From Ignavibacteria bacterium UBA6906 (GTDB taxonomy: Bacteria > Bacteroidota > Ignavibacteria > UBA10030 > UBA6906), in contig DKBG01000156.1 of the NCBI GenBank assembly GCA_002451155.1, positions 21,372 through 26,918 of the forward strand: a stretch of 5,547 nucleotides of DNA. Reading direction: 5' to 3'. The notes under the pieces are model-generated. The model searched no databases. It saw only the letters and a list, made by a program, of their open reading frames with translations, and was not told where the DNA came from. Made by a program: the position numbers and the translations under genes. This document shows, one piece after another, positions 1 to 5,547 of this stretch. The first letter of the stretch is position 1, and each line of letters opens with the position of its first letter.

Positions 1-336
1 GGCGGGAAGATTGAGCCGGGGGAGACAGCACGAGATGCGTTGATCCGTGAACTGCAGGAAGAGTTGGAGATTGAAGCTCATCCAGACGGCATTCTTCTGA
101 CACATGAGTGGACGTATACCGACGGGGAGGGCGGAGCAGCTCAGGAAAGCAGGTTCAGGGTCACCTATTTCCTTGTGCCTTCGTTCACCGGACGGCCTAC
201 AAACATCACCTTCGAGGAGATCCGCTGGGTCACCCCCGAAGAACTCCAACACATGGACATTCTCGAGGGCAACAGGGAAGCGGTTGCGCTCCTCCTCAAC
301 GGGACTCATGGCCGGGCGAACACCGCGGAGCGATAG
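1..336 (+). CDS. Nudix hydrolase, MutT-like (5' truncated by window edge)
   Basis: The window opens inside a Nudix hydrolase; 111 residues up to the TAG at 334-336 are visible. The Nudix box GX5EX7REUXEEXGU begins at the second visible residue: G2, E8, R16-E17, E20-E21 and I24 are all present, so the metal-binding glutamates are intact. The usual glycine near the end of the box is Glu23, which is unusual. The C-terminal part (RWVTPEEL, then a short helix with NREAVALLL) is typical of MutT/CTP-diphosphatase-type members. Such enzymes hydrolyse oxidised or non-canonical (d)NTPs to monophosphates in the cytoplasm. About 30 N-terminal residues are missing, judging by the roughly 130-residue family length. 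The gene overlaps the downstream mutY by 29 bases, which supports an 8-oxo-dGTP-cleaning role, but substrate specificity cannot be read from the sequence and the true substrate may be another nucleotide. Confidence 0.92.
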   Translation, partial: GGKIEPGETARDALIRELQEELEIEAHPDGILLTHEWTYTDGEGGAAQESRFRVTYFLVPSFTGRPTNITFEEIRWVTPEELQHMDILEGNREAVALLLNGTHGRANTAER

Positions 337-1240
337 CAGCGGCCGTATCATCCGAGCCATCCTGCGATGGTACGCCCATCAGGGCCGGTCGTTGCCGTGG
401 CGCACTACCCGGAGCGCCTACCGGATTCTTGTCGCAGAGATCATGCTTCATCAGACGCAGGTAACCAGGGTCCTCCGCACATACCCGGAATTTGTGAAAC
501 GGTTTCCCACCCTCCGTGCGCTTGCCGCCGCATCCCGTACCGATGTCGTCATTGCGTGGCGCGGTCTAGGGTATAACCGCAGGGCGGTCCATTTGCACGA
601 GACGGCCCGGACGCTTTCCCTCTCCTGCGGCGGAAGAATCCCGACCGATGAGTTCCGTCTCCGATCGCTTCCCGGGATCGGACGCTACACGGCGGCGGCA
701 CTCCTGGTGTCTGTGCACCACCGAGATCTCCCTGTCGTTGATGTCAACGTCAGGAGAGTTCTGTCCAGAATCTTCTGGCGGTTGCAGACCACGATAGACA
801 CGCGTCCGGAGCGGGAGATCTGGTTTCTGGCAGCCAGCCTTGTTCCGAGCGGACGAGGATATGACTGGATGCAGGCCCTGATGGATCTCGGGGCGACCAT
901 CTGCACCGCGCGCGCGCCACACTGTCCCGATTGCCCGGTCCGGGGAATGTGCAGATCGGCCGGCGTGCTGCGTCCCTCCAACAGACCGGCCAGGCGAGAG
1001 CCTTCCCTGGAGGGCGTACCAGACAGACTCTACCGTGGCCGGGTTGTTGACCTGTTACGGGCGCGAGCCGGACACGCATGGGTCAGCATTGACCTGGTCG
1101 GGAAGAGTATTCTGGGCGAATTTCGACGGGAGCAGAAGTCCTGGCTCATGCGTTTGATTCACGGACTGGAACGAGACGGACTGGTCCTGGTACGGCGAAC
1201 AGGTGCACCGTCCCGTCGGACGCTTATCAGGCTTGCGTAA
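308..1240 (+). CDS. mutY: A/G-specific adenine DNA glycosylase, short MutY form without Nudix-like domain
   Basis: A 310-residue HhH-GPD glycosylase that would remove adenine mispaired with 8-oxoG or G. Visible are the N-terminal LPWR motif (29-32), catalytic Glu44 in AEIMLHQTQV, GLGYNRRA (87-93), the helix-hairpin-helix LPGIGRYTAAA (121-131), and catalytic Asp145 in VVDVNVRRVLSR. The 4Fe-4S ligands are Cys199, Cys206, Cys209 and Cys215 with the canonical C-X6-C-X2-C-X5-C spacing. Canonical MutY has about 350 residues and ends in a Nudix-like domain that reads 8-oxoG. Here only about 90 residues follow the cluster, and they resemble the small winged-helix-like tail (EGVPDRLYRGRVVDLL ... LERDGLVLVRR) of short actinobacterial-type MutYs. 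The ATG at 308 is chosen because homology begins just after it; the same frame is open back to an ATG at 104, but that part is the Nudix gene read out of frame. The ribosome site is weak, so translation is probably coupled to the Nudix gene. A MIG-like mismatch glycosylase is less likely but not excluded. Confidence 0.93.
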   Translation: MAGRTPRSDSSGRIIRAILRWYAHQGRSLPWRTTRSAYRILVAEIMLHQTQVTRVLRTYPEFVKRFPTLRALAAASRTDVVIAWRGLGYNRRAVHLHETARTLSLSCGGRIPTDEFRLRSLPGIGRYTAAALLVSVHHRDLPVVDVNVRRVLSRIFWRLQTTIDTRPEREIWFLAASLVPSGRGYDWMQALMDLGATICTARAPHCPDCPVRGMCRSAGVLRPSNRPARREPSLEGVPDRLYRGRVVDLLRARAGHAWVSIDLVGKSILGEFRREQKSWLMRLIHGLERDGLVLVRRTGAPSRRTLIRLA

Positions 1241-1242
1241 CC

Positions 1243-1878
1243 ATGCCGAATTACAATACCAGAGCCGTTGTGCAACTGCTCGCGGACTTCGCACCACGCC
1301 GGCAAGCCATCCGGGACCGGCTCACGGAGTTCTCGGCTGTTGCGCGTGAGGAGTATTTCTTCGAACTTGTGTATTGTCTCCTTACACCCCAGTCAAGCGC
1401 GGTGAACGCCGGACGCACTGTCGACGCGCTTCGTGCGGCAGGATTTCCAGCGGAGTTGTCGGGGATTGAAGCGATTCTGGGAAACAGAGATCACTACATC
1501 AGATTTCACAACACGAAGGCGGTTCGGCTCAGAGAGGCCTGGCACCAGTATCCCGAGATCCAGTCGACCCTCTCGAACGGACATACCGGCCCTGAGCTTC
1601 GAGAATGGCTGGTAGGAAATGTCAGGGGGCTCGGGTGGAAGGAATCGTCCCATTTCCTTCGGAACATCGGTCATCGCAATCTGGCGATTCTGGACCGGCA
1701 TATTCTCAAGAATCTCCGGGCCCACGGCGTCCTGCGGAGAGTCCCGGAGGGCATGACGGGCAGACAGTACCTCCGGATCGAGCAGCACTTTCGCTCCTTT
1801 GCGGATTCGGTTGGCATTTCTCTTGATGAGCTTGATCTGTTGTTCTGGAGCCGTGAGACTGGTAGAATACTGAAGTAG
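1243..1878 (+). CDS. ogg: N-glycosylase/DNA lyase, Ogg2 (archaeal-type 8-oxoguanine glycosylase)
   Basis: A 211-residue protein matching the Ogg2 family known from Methanocaldococcus and Thermotoga. This bifunctional enzyme excises 8-oxoguanine from DNA and nicks the strand by beta-elimination. Seen directly: YFFELVYCLLTPQSSA (38-53), the hairpin region RGLGWKESSHFLRNIG with the expected Schiff-base lysine at Lys133, and AILDRHILKNL with the expected catalytic aspartate at Asp151. The C-terminus reads LDLLFWSRETGRILK and ends exactly on a lysine, a hallmark of Ogg2; that terminal lysine is thought to take part in base recognition. Length fits the family (about 205-215 residues). The ATG lies 2 bases after the mutY stop with no strong Shine-Dalgarno site, so coupled translation is likely. 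It takes the place normally filled by MutM/Fpg in a bacterial 8-oxoG repair set. The family call is firm; activity is inferred. Confidence 0.93.
   Translation: MPNYNTRAVVQLLADFAPRRQAIRDRLTEFSAVAREEYFFELVYCLLTPQSSAVNAGRTVDALRAAGFPAELSGIEAILGNRDHYIRFHNTKAVRLREAWHQYPEIQSTLSNGHTGPELREWLVGNVRGLGWKESSHFLRNIGHRNLAILDRHILKNLRAHGVLRRVPEGMTGRQYLRIEQHFRSFADSVGISLDELDLLFWSRETGRILK
1840..1868 (+). promoter_or_regulatory. candidate extended -10 promoter inside the end of ogg
   Basis: TTGTTC at 1840-1845 and TAGAAT at 1863-1868 are separated by 17 bases. The -10 box is preceded by TGG at 1860-1862, giving an extended -10 (TGnTAGAAT, one mismatch to TATAAT). The -35 matches only in its TTG half. The predicted start, near 1875, would give a leader of about 30 bases before the dehydrogenase ATG at 1908. 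The pattern assumes a sigma-70-like consensus, which some FCB bacteria do not follow, so it may be chance. Confidence 0.3.
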
Positions 1879-1907
1879 TGGTGTATTTAGACGGGGAATT
1901 TTGTGTT

Positions 1908-3068
1908 ATGGCCTTACGATTTGTTGTTCTCGGAGCCGGCCTCATGGGGAGAGCCGTGGCATTTGATCTGGCACGCTCCTCTCCGGATGCAGAGATCATC
2001 ATTGCAGACGTGGATGCGGGGGCAGCAGAAACCATGGCGGGGTTCCTTGCCGGACGCGTCCGGCCGCTTCATCTCGACGTCTACGACCAGCGCGCCCTGC
2101 GCGACGCTCTTCAGGGGACTACGGTCGCCATCGGCGCAGTCTCCTATTCGGCGAACCTACGCATCACCCGGGCGGCTCTCGACGCAGGCGCGCATATGGT
2201 CGACCTCGGGGGGAATGACGATGTTGTGCGGCAGCAGCTTGCGCTCGACGGGGAGGCCCGGGCCCGCGGAGTTACGGTTCTTCCCAACTGCGGACTCGCT
2301 CCCGGCCTCATCAATATCCTGGGTGCGGCAGGTGCAGCCTGCTTCGAACGGGTCGACACCGTCCAACTCCGGGTCGGCGGACTCCCGCAGCACCCCCGTC
2401 CTCCCCTCAACTATCAAATCACTTTCTCGGTCGACGGATTAATTAACGAGTACTCGGAGAAAGCCCGGGTCATCCGGAACGGCCGGATCGTCGAGGTTGA
2501 GTCTCTATCGGAACTTGAGGAGATTGAATTTCCTCTTCCGTTCGGCACCCTCGAGGCATTTGCCACTTCGGGGGGTGTCTCTCTCCTGCCCGAGCTTCTG
2601 CTCGGGTCCGTAGCCAACCTGGATTACAAGACAATTCGATACAAAGGGCATTGCGAAAAATTCCGAACGCTTCTTGAGCTCGGCTTCGCAAGCAACGAGC
2701 CGGTTTCGGTTGGAGCACATGTACGAACCAACCGAGAACTTTTTGCCCAGTTGCTCCGCCGCAAACTGGATTTTGGCGACACCGACGTTGTTCTCCTGCG
2801 TGCAGCCATTTCGGGAACTGCCGACGGGATGCTTCAGACTCTTACGTACGACTGCATCGACTACTATGACACAGAACATCAAATGACCGCCATGATGCGC
2901 ACGACGGCGTTTCCCGTTTCCATCATTGCGCAGATGCTTGCGGCCGGAACACTCCAGGTCCGGGGGGTGATGCCTCCTGAGTATTGCGTGCCGGCCGCCC
3001 CGCTCATCACCGAACTCCAGAAACGGGGAATCACCATAACCACAACACTTTCTGAGATGCAGGCGTGA
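1908..3068 (+). CDS. saccharopine dehydrogenase-family NAD(P)-dependent oxidoreductase (LysDH/saccharopine reductase-like)
   Basis: A 386-residue cytoplasmic dehydrogenase of the saccharopine dehydrogenase family. It opens with a Rossmann fold: RFVVLGAGLMGRAVAFDLA carries the GxGxxG at residues 9-14, and the acidic end of strand 2 (ADVD, 33-36) suggests NAD(H) rather than NADPH. Conserved family stretches follow: DLGGND (about 99-104), VLPNCGLAPG (124-133), YKTIRYKGH (240-248), TAMMRTTAFP (327-336) and RGVMPPE (352-358). The size fits L-lysine 6-dehydrogenase and the shorter saccharopine reductases, so it probably acts on lysine, saccharopine or a similar amino acid; the exact substrate is not decidable here. 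The frame is open from GTG at 1878, overlapping the ogg stop, but ATG 1908 is preferred because it sits just before the first beta strand and has ACGGGGA about 10 bases upstream. No functional tie to the upstream repair genes is evident. Confidence 0.87.
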   Translation: MALRFVVLGAGLMGRAVAFDLARSSPDAEIIIADVDAGAAETMAGFLAGRVRPLHLDVYDQRALRDALQGTTVAIGAVSYSANLRITRAALDAGAHMVDLGGNDDVVRQQLALDGEARARGVTVLPNCGLAPGLINILGAAGAACFERVDTVQLRVGGLPQHPRPPLNYQITFSVDGLINEYSEKARVIRNGRIVEVESLSELEEIEFPLPFGTLEAFATSGGVSLLPELLLGSVANLDYKTIRYKGHCEKFRTLLELGFASNEPVSVGAHVRTNRELFAQLLRRKLDFGDTDVVLLRAAISGTADGMLQTLTYDCIDYYDTEHQMTAMMRTTAFPVSIIAQMLAAGTLQVRGVMPPEYCVPAAPLITELQKRGITITTTLSEMQA

Positions 3069-3217
3069 GAACCTACCCCCTTTCTGTCCAGATTACGACC
3101 CGGGACACAACCGAGCAGCGAGAGATCCGTCGCCAGTACGTGGTCCAGACCAAGCATCCGAAATGGGAGCTTTTCAAGATTTTCTGGCACGCATTCCTTC
3201 ACCTTCGATTTCGATGA
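3065..3217 (+). CDS. small hypothetical protein, 50 residues, start overlapping upstream stop
   Basis: A GTG at 3065 overlaps the dehydrogenase stop in the sequence GTGA (3065-3068), a classic translational-coupling arrangement, and opens a frame of 50 codons to TGA at 3215-3217. The product is basic, with a charged middle (TTEQREIRRQY, 16-26) and an aromatic, hydrophobic, Arg-rich end (KWELFKIFWHAFLHLRFR). There is no signal peptide and no obvious transmembrane helix, although the tail could be an amphipathic helix. I do not recognise a family. Codons such as GAG ATC CGT CGC CAG TAC GTG GTC CAG ACC AAG resemble those of the neighbouring genes, which argues for real coding. It could also be a chance open frame or the remnant of a longer gene. 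Confidence 0.45.
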   Translation: MRTYPLSVQITTRDTTEQREIRRQYVVQTKHPKWELFKIFWHAFLHLRFR

Positions 3218-3285
3218 CGGGGTGACTGGACAGATGCCGGGATATTTGCTACGTTAAACCAATCATGCGCCTCTTGTGAACGACT

Positions 3286-3306
3286 GCACGTGCGGGCTCC
3301 GCGGAG
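3286..3306. repeat. two adjacent perfect palindromes before yajQ
   Basis: GCACGTGC (3286-3293) is an 8-base perfect palindrome and CTCCGCGGAG (3297-3306) a 10-base one, separated by three bases. The second contains the likely Shine-Dalgarno GGAG of yajQ. They could be an operator or a weak RNA hairpin (GCGG 3292-3295 with CCGC 3299-3302), or chance in GC-rich DNA. Confidence 0.35.
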
Positions 3307-3307
3307 A
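3303..3307 (+). promoter_or_regulatory. ribosome binding site of yajQ
   Basis: GGAGA lies 8 bases before the ATG at 3316. This is the clearest Shine-Dalgarno site in the window and supports that start. It fits yajQ beginning its own translation unit after the spacer rather than being coupled to the gene before it. Confidence 0.6.
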
Positions 3308-3315
3308 ATACCATA

Positions 3316-3813
3316 ATGGCAGACTCATTTTCTTTCGATATTGTCTCTGAAGTGGACCTCCAGGAGGTCGACAACGCCGTGAACCAGGCGCGCAAGGAGA
3401 TCGCACAGCGGTACGACTTCAAGGGCTCCAAGAGCGCAATCGATCTGAACGTGAAGGAGAGGACCATTGCCCTTCTTTCAGACGATGATTTTAAGATCCG
3501 GAGTGTCCTAGATGTCCTTCAGTCCAAGCTCATCAAGCGGAACGTCCCCGTGAAGGCACTCTCGTATTCTGTCGTGGAACCAGCCGCGGGTGGAACGGTG
3601 CGTCAGCAGATCACCCTTCGGGTCGGAATTGACAAGGAGAATGCAAAGCGGATTGTCAAGATGATCAAGGAGACCAGGCTCAAAGTGCAGGCGCAGATCA
3701 TGGACGATCAAGTCAGGGTCTCGGGCAAGGTGAAGGATGACCTTCAGTCAATCATGACGATGCTCCGCCAGGCAGATCTCGACTTCGCCATCCAATTCAC
3801 GAATTACCGATGA
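3316..3813 (+). CDS. yajQ: YajQ family nucleotide-binding protein
   Basis: A 165-residue cytoplasmic protein covering the full YajQ (formerly UPF0234) family length. Hallmarks are SFDIVSEVD (5-13), the RYDFKGSKSAID block (32-43), IRSVLDVLQSKLIKRNV (61-77), and the C-terminal repeat of the fold with KETRLKVQAQI (118-128), VRVSGKVKDDLQ (133-144) and the ending IQFTNYR. The family folds into two RRM-like domains, binds nucleotides or RNA, and some members (studied in Xanthomonas and Pseudomonas) bind cyclic di-GMP and act with a transcription regulator. Whether this one binds c-di-GMP cannot be told from sequence. Its stop codon lies in the ATGA at 3810-3813 that also offers a start for the amidase frame, so the two genes are very likely cotranscribed. 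Confidence 0.95.
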   Translation: MADSFSFDIVSEVDLQEVDNAVNQARKEIAQRYDFKGSKSAIDLNVKERTIALLSDDDFKIRSVLDVLQSKLIKRNVPVKALSYSVVEPAAGGTVRQQITLRVGIDKENAKRIVKMIKETRLKVQAQIMDDQVRVSGKVKDDLQSIMTMLRQADLDFAIQFTNYR

Positions 3814-3848
3814 GCATGGGTTTCCTGACAGGCGATGGCGGACATGCA

Positions 3849-5498
3849 ATGTGGAGGGTGCTCCTCGCCATGGTTCTCCTCCCTTGTCTCGCCGCCGGCC
3901 AGCAGAATACGCTGAAGGTCGAACTGGATTCGCAACCGGACAGGCCTACCGTGGTCGGGACATTCCAGCGCCAGGGCGTGCTCTACGTGTCCCTGTCGGA
4001 TCTCGTCGACATCACCAAAGCCTCAACGTATGAGAATGCGAGCGCGGGGAAGCTCGAGATCAAATTCCCCGAATACCGGGTAAAGATCACCCGCGGCAAT
4101 CCTTTCCTCGTCGTGACGACACCGGGGGCTCCCGCGGTTCGCCGGCAAAGCGTCCTTCAGCTTTCCCGCGACATCCTCTATGCAGCAAATTCGTATTTTC
4201 TCCCACTCGATGCTGAACCCTCCCCCCTTTCTTTGATTCTGAACATGCCTGTCAGCTACGACCGCCGGGCTGGTGTTTTGCGGGTGGGGAAGCCCGGCCT
4301 GGCTCCCGGTTCAGGATTTGATATCCCGGCTGTCCGGCTCGAGGAAAAGGCCAACGGGATGCTTATCCGGATTGTGTCAACCAGACACATCGAGGATATT
4401 GAAAGCTGGCTTCGGCAGGACAACTGGTTGTATGTGACCATTCCGGACGCGCGCGCGAATCTCGACGCAATCAACGGCGTTCCTCCCTCGGGGCTCATAC
4501 GAAAGATTGTCGCGATCCAGACCCCTACGGCGGTTCAACTCACCTTCCGGCTTTCAGGAAAGATCGCCGCCACCGAAGTCGTGCGTGATGAAGGCTCGAA
4601 CGACCTTCTGCTGTCTGTGCGCGCGGAGGGTTCCGAGCAGCTTCTCCTTCCCGAGAAGAAGGAGCCGACTGCGGCTGTGGCTGCGCCCCCACCCCCCAAG
4701 CCGCCTGTCAGCGAGCAACGGATGGACGCTGCTGAACCCAACCTGGAGACGACCAGGAAGAAATGGGAGATGGATGTCATCGTTCTCGATGCCGGACATG
4801 GAGGAAAAGACTGGGGGGCTATCGGGGTAACCGGTGCGAGAGAAAAGGATGTCGCGCTCGGGGTGACCCTCAAGCTGGGTCGCCTGATCGACAAGAATCT
4901 CGCGGGTGTCAAGGTGGTTTATACCCGCAAGGATGATCGGTTTGTCGAGCTGGATCGCCGCGGCCAGATCGCCAACGCTTCGGGGGGTAAACTCTTTGTC
5001 AGCATCCACGCGAATTCCCTCAAGCGAAAACCGAGTCCGACCCGCGGCTTTGAGGTCTATCTTCTTCGCCCCGGACGGACAGCCGAAGCCATCGCCATTG
5101 CTGAGCAGGAGAACTCCGTCATCCAGTATGAAGAGGGATACGAGGAGCGGTACAAGCACCTCACGGACGAAAACTTCATCCTTCAGACGATGGCCCAGAG
5201 CGCATACATGCGTTCAAGCGAGCTCTTCGCCGATCTTGCACAGCAGGAACTGCAGCGGCTTACCGGAATACCGAACCACGGAGTGAAGCAGGCGGGGTTT
5301 TATGTCCTCGTGGGTGCCTCTATGCCAAACGTCCTCGTTGAAACCGCATATCTTTCCAACCAAGCGGACGAGCGGTTTCTGAAAAGCCAGAGCGGCCAGC
5401 AAAAATGCGCGGAGGCGCTTTTTCGCGCCGTGAAGCGGTACAAAGGGGAGTACGAAAAGTTATTGCGTGAGGGAACCGATGTCGGCAGCTCGCGCTGA
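3849..5498 (+). CDS. exported N-acetylmuramoyl-L-alanine amidase (AMIN-like + Amidase_3)
   Basis: A 549-residue cell-wall hydrolase that would cut the MurNAc-L-alanine bond of peptidoglycan during daughter-cell separation. Order: signal peptide (MWRVLLAMVLLPCLAAG, cleavage near residue 17); a copper-amine-oxidase-N-like beta domain (about 22-147); an AMIN-like domain (about 158-262), a module that targets amidases to septal wall; a Pro-rich linker (APPPPKPP, 279-286); and the Amidase_3 catalytic domain (about 308-540). The zinc ligands are His317 (LDAGHGGKD), Glu332 (REKDVAL) and His387 (SIHAN), with catalytic Glu498 (VLVETAYLSN), all present. Between SIHAN and VLVET lies a long helical insert, as in E. 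coli AmiA/B/C, where it blocks the active site until an EnvC/NlpD-type activator binds. ATG 3849 is chosen because it gives a compact signal peptide and has GGCGGA 6 bases upstream. ATG 3810, overlapping the yajQ stop, would add 13 residues and is the alternative. No terminator is seen after the stop. Confidence 0.92.
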   Translation: MWRVLLAMVLLPCLAAGQQNTLKVELDSQPDRPTVVGTFQRQGVLYVSLSDLVDITKASTYENASAGKLEIKFPEYRVKITRGNPFLVVTTPGAPAVRRQSVLQLSRDILYAANSYFLPLDAEPSPLSLILNMPVSYDRRAGVLRVGKPGLAPGSGFDIPAVRLEEKANGMLIRIVSTRHIEDIESWLRQDNWLYVTIPDARANLDAINGVPPSGLIRKIVAIQTPTAVQLTFRLSGKIAATEVVRDEGSNDLLLSVRAEGSEQLLLPEKKEPTAAVAAPPPPKPPVSEQRMDAAEPNLETTRKKWEMDVIVLDAGHGGKDWGAIGVTGAREKDVALGVTLKLGRLIDKNLAGVKVVYTRKDDRFVELDRRGQIANASGGKLFVSIHANSLKRKPSPTRGFEVYLLRPGRTAEAIAIAEQENSVIQYEEGYEERYKHLTDENFILQTMAQSAYMRSSELFADLAQQELQRLTGIPNHGVKQAGFYVLVGASMPNVLVETAYLSNQADERFLKSQSGQQKCAEALFRAVKRYKGEYEKLLREGTDVGSSR

Positions 5499-5547
5499 GT
5501 ACGACGACCCTCGGACATGCCGCCCCCATCACCCCGCTACGACAATC
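5479..5547 (+). CDS. possible start of a further gene, cut by window end
   Basis: From ATG 5479 a frame stays open to the window end (23 codons, beginning MSAARAEYDD), with AGGGA four bases upstream, overlapping the amidase stop by 20 bases. A second option is ATG 5517 (MPPPSPRYDN), also open. Neither is recognisable. The absence of a terminator after the amidase makes a continuing operon plausible, but the evidence is thin. Confidence 0.18.
   Translation, partial: MSAARAEYDDPRTCRPHHPATTI

Noticed and set aside
104..307. N-terminal extension of MutY to ATG 104
   Set aside because: This stretch encodes the conserved Nudix protein in frame 1; the extra 68 residues are low-complexity Ser/Arg-rich with no MutY homology.
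904..918. CG-alternating run (also near 4446-4457)
   Set aside because: Both are short and lie inside conserved coding sequence, where they encode ordinary Ala/Arg codons; no repeat structure beyond that.
1903..2442. 179-residue + strand frame inside the dehydrogenase
   Set aside because: It is an out-of-frame reading of the Rossmann domain, rich in Ser, Arg and Pro, without family features.
3241..3252. Bacteroidetes-style -7 element (GATATTTG, one mismatch to TAnnTTTG) before yajQ
   Set aside because: No matching upstream TTG element at a suitable distance was found, so it is not distinguishable from chance.
3849..3905. Lipoprotein lipobox in the amidase signal peptide (LLPC)
   Set aside because: Proline directly before the cysteine does not fit the lipobox; ordinary cleavage after LAAG is a better reading.
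4554..5159. 201-residue open frame on the - strand opposite the amidase
   Set aside because: It is antisense to the catalytic domain of a clear amidase, has no recognisable motif, and is explained by GC-rich codon structure.
5499..5547. Terminator after the amidase
   Set aside because: No stem-loop followed by a T run is visible in the bases available.

Overview
The window is a compact, GC-rich bacterial stretch in which every supportable gene lies on the + strand, with almost no intergenic space. Six clear genes are present, plus one plausible small one: a 5'-truncated Nudix hydrolase (1-336), a short MutY-type adenine glycosylase (308-1240), an Ogg2-type 8-oxoguanine glycosylase (1243-1878), a saccharopine/lysine-dehydrogenase-like oxidoreductase (1908-3068), a 50-residue ORF of unknown function (3065-3217), a YajQ-family protein (3316-3813) and a periplasmic N-acetylmuramoyl-L-alanine amidase (3849-5498). 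The last bases may hold the start of another gene.

The organism is probably a diderm bacterium. The evidence is an amidase with a signal peptide, an AMIN-like region and an AmiA/B/C-like insert in the catalytic domain. The wording of that insert and the mix of genes suggest the Bacteroidota/Chlorobi/Ignavibacteria (FCB) neighbourhood. That is an impression from sequence style, not a measured placement. Nothing looks like a mobile element, a CRISPR array or an RNA gene.

Region 1-1878 is the most coherent part. Three consecutive genes, overlapping or 2 bases apart, encode relatives of the three parts of the classical 'GO' defence against 8-oxoguanine: pool sanitation (MutT-like Nudix), removal of A opposite 8-oxoG (MutY), and removal of 8-oxoG itself (Ogg2, here instead of MutM/Fpg). 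The MutY lacks the usual C-terminal Nudix-like 8-oxoG recognition domain and ends in a short winged-helix-like tail. A complete Nudix box is encoded by the separate gene just upstream.

Region 1879-3217 holds the dehydrogenase, which may be served by its own promoter inside the end of ogg2. A small ORF overlaps its stop codon. A spacer of about 100 bases with two adjacent palindromes leads into yajQ. The yajQ stop lies within an ATGA that could also be a start for the amidase frame, so the two genes are probably cotranscribed. No terminator is visible anywhere, so readthrough across the window is possible.
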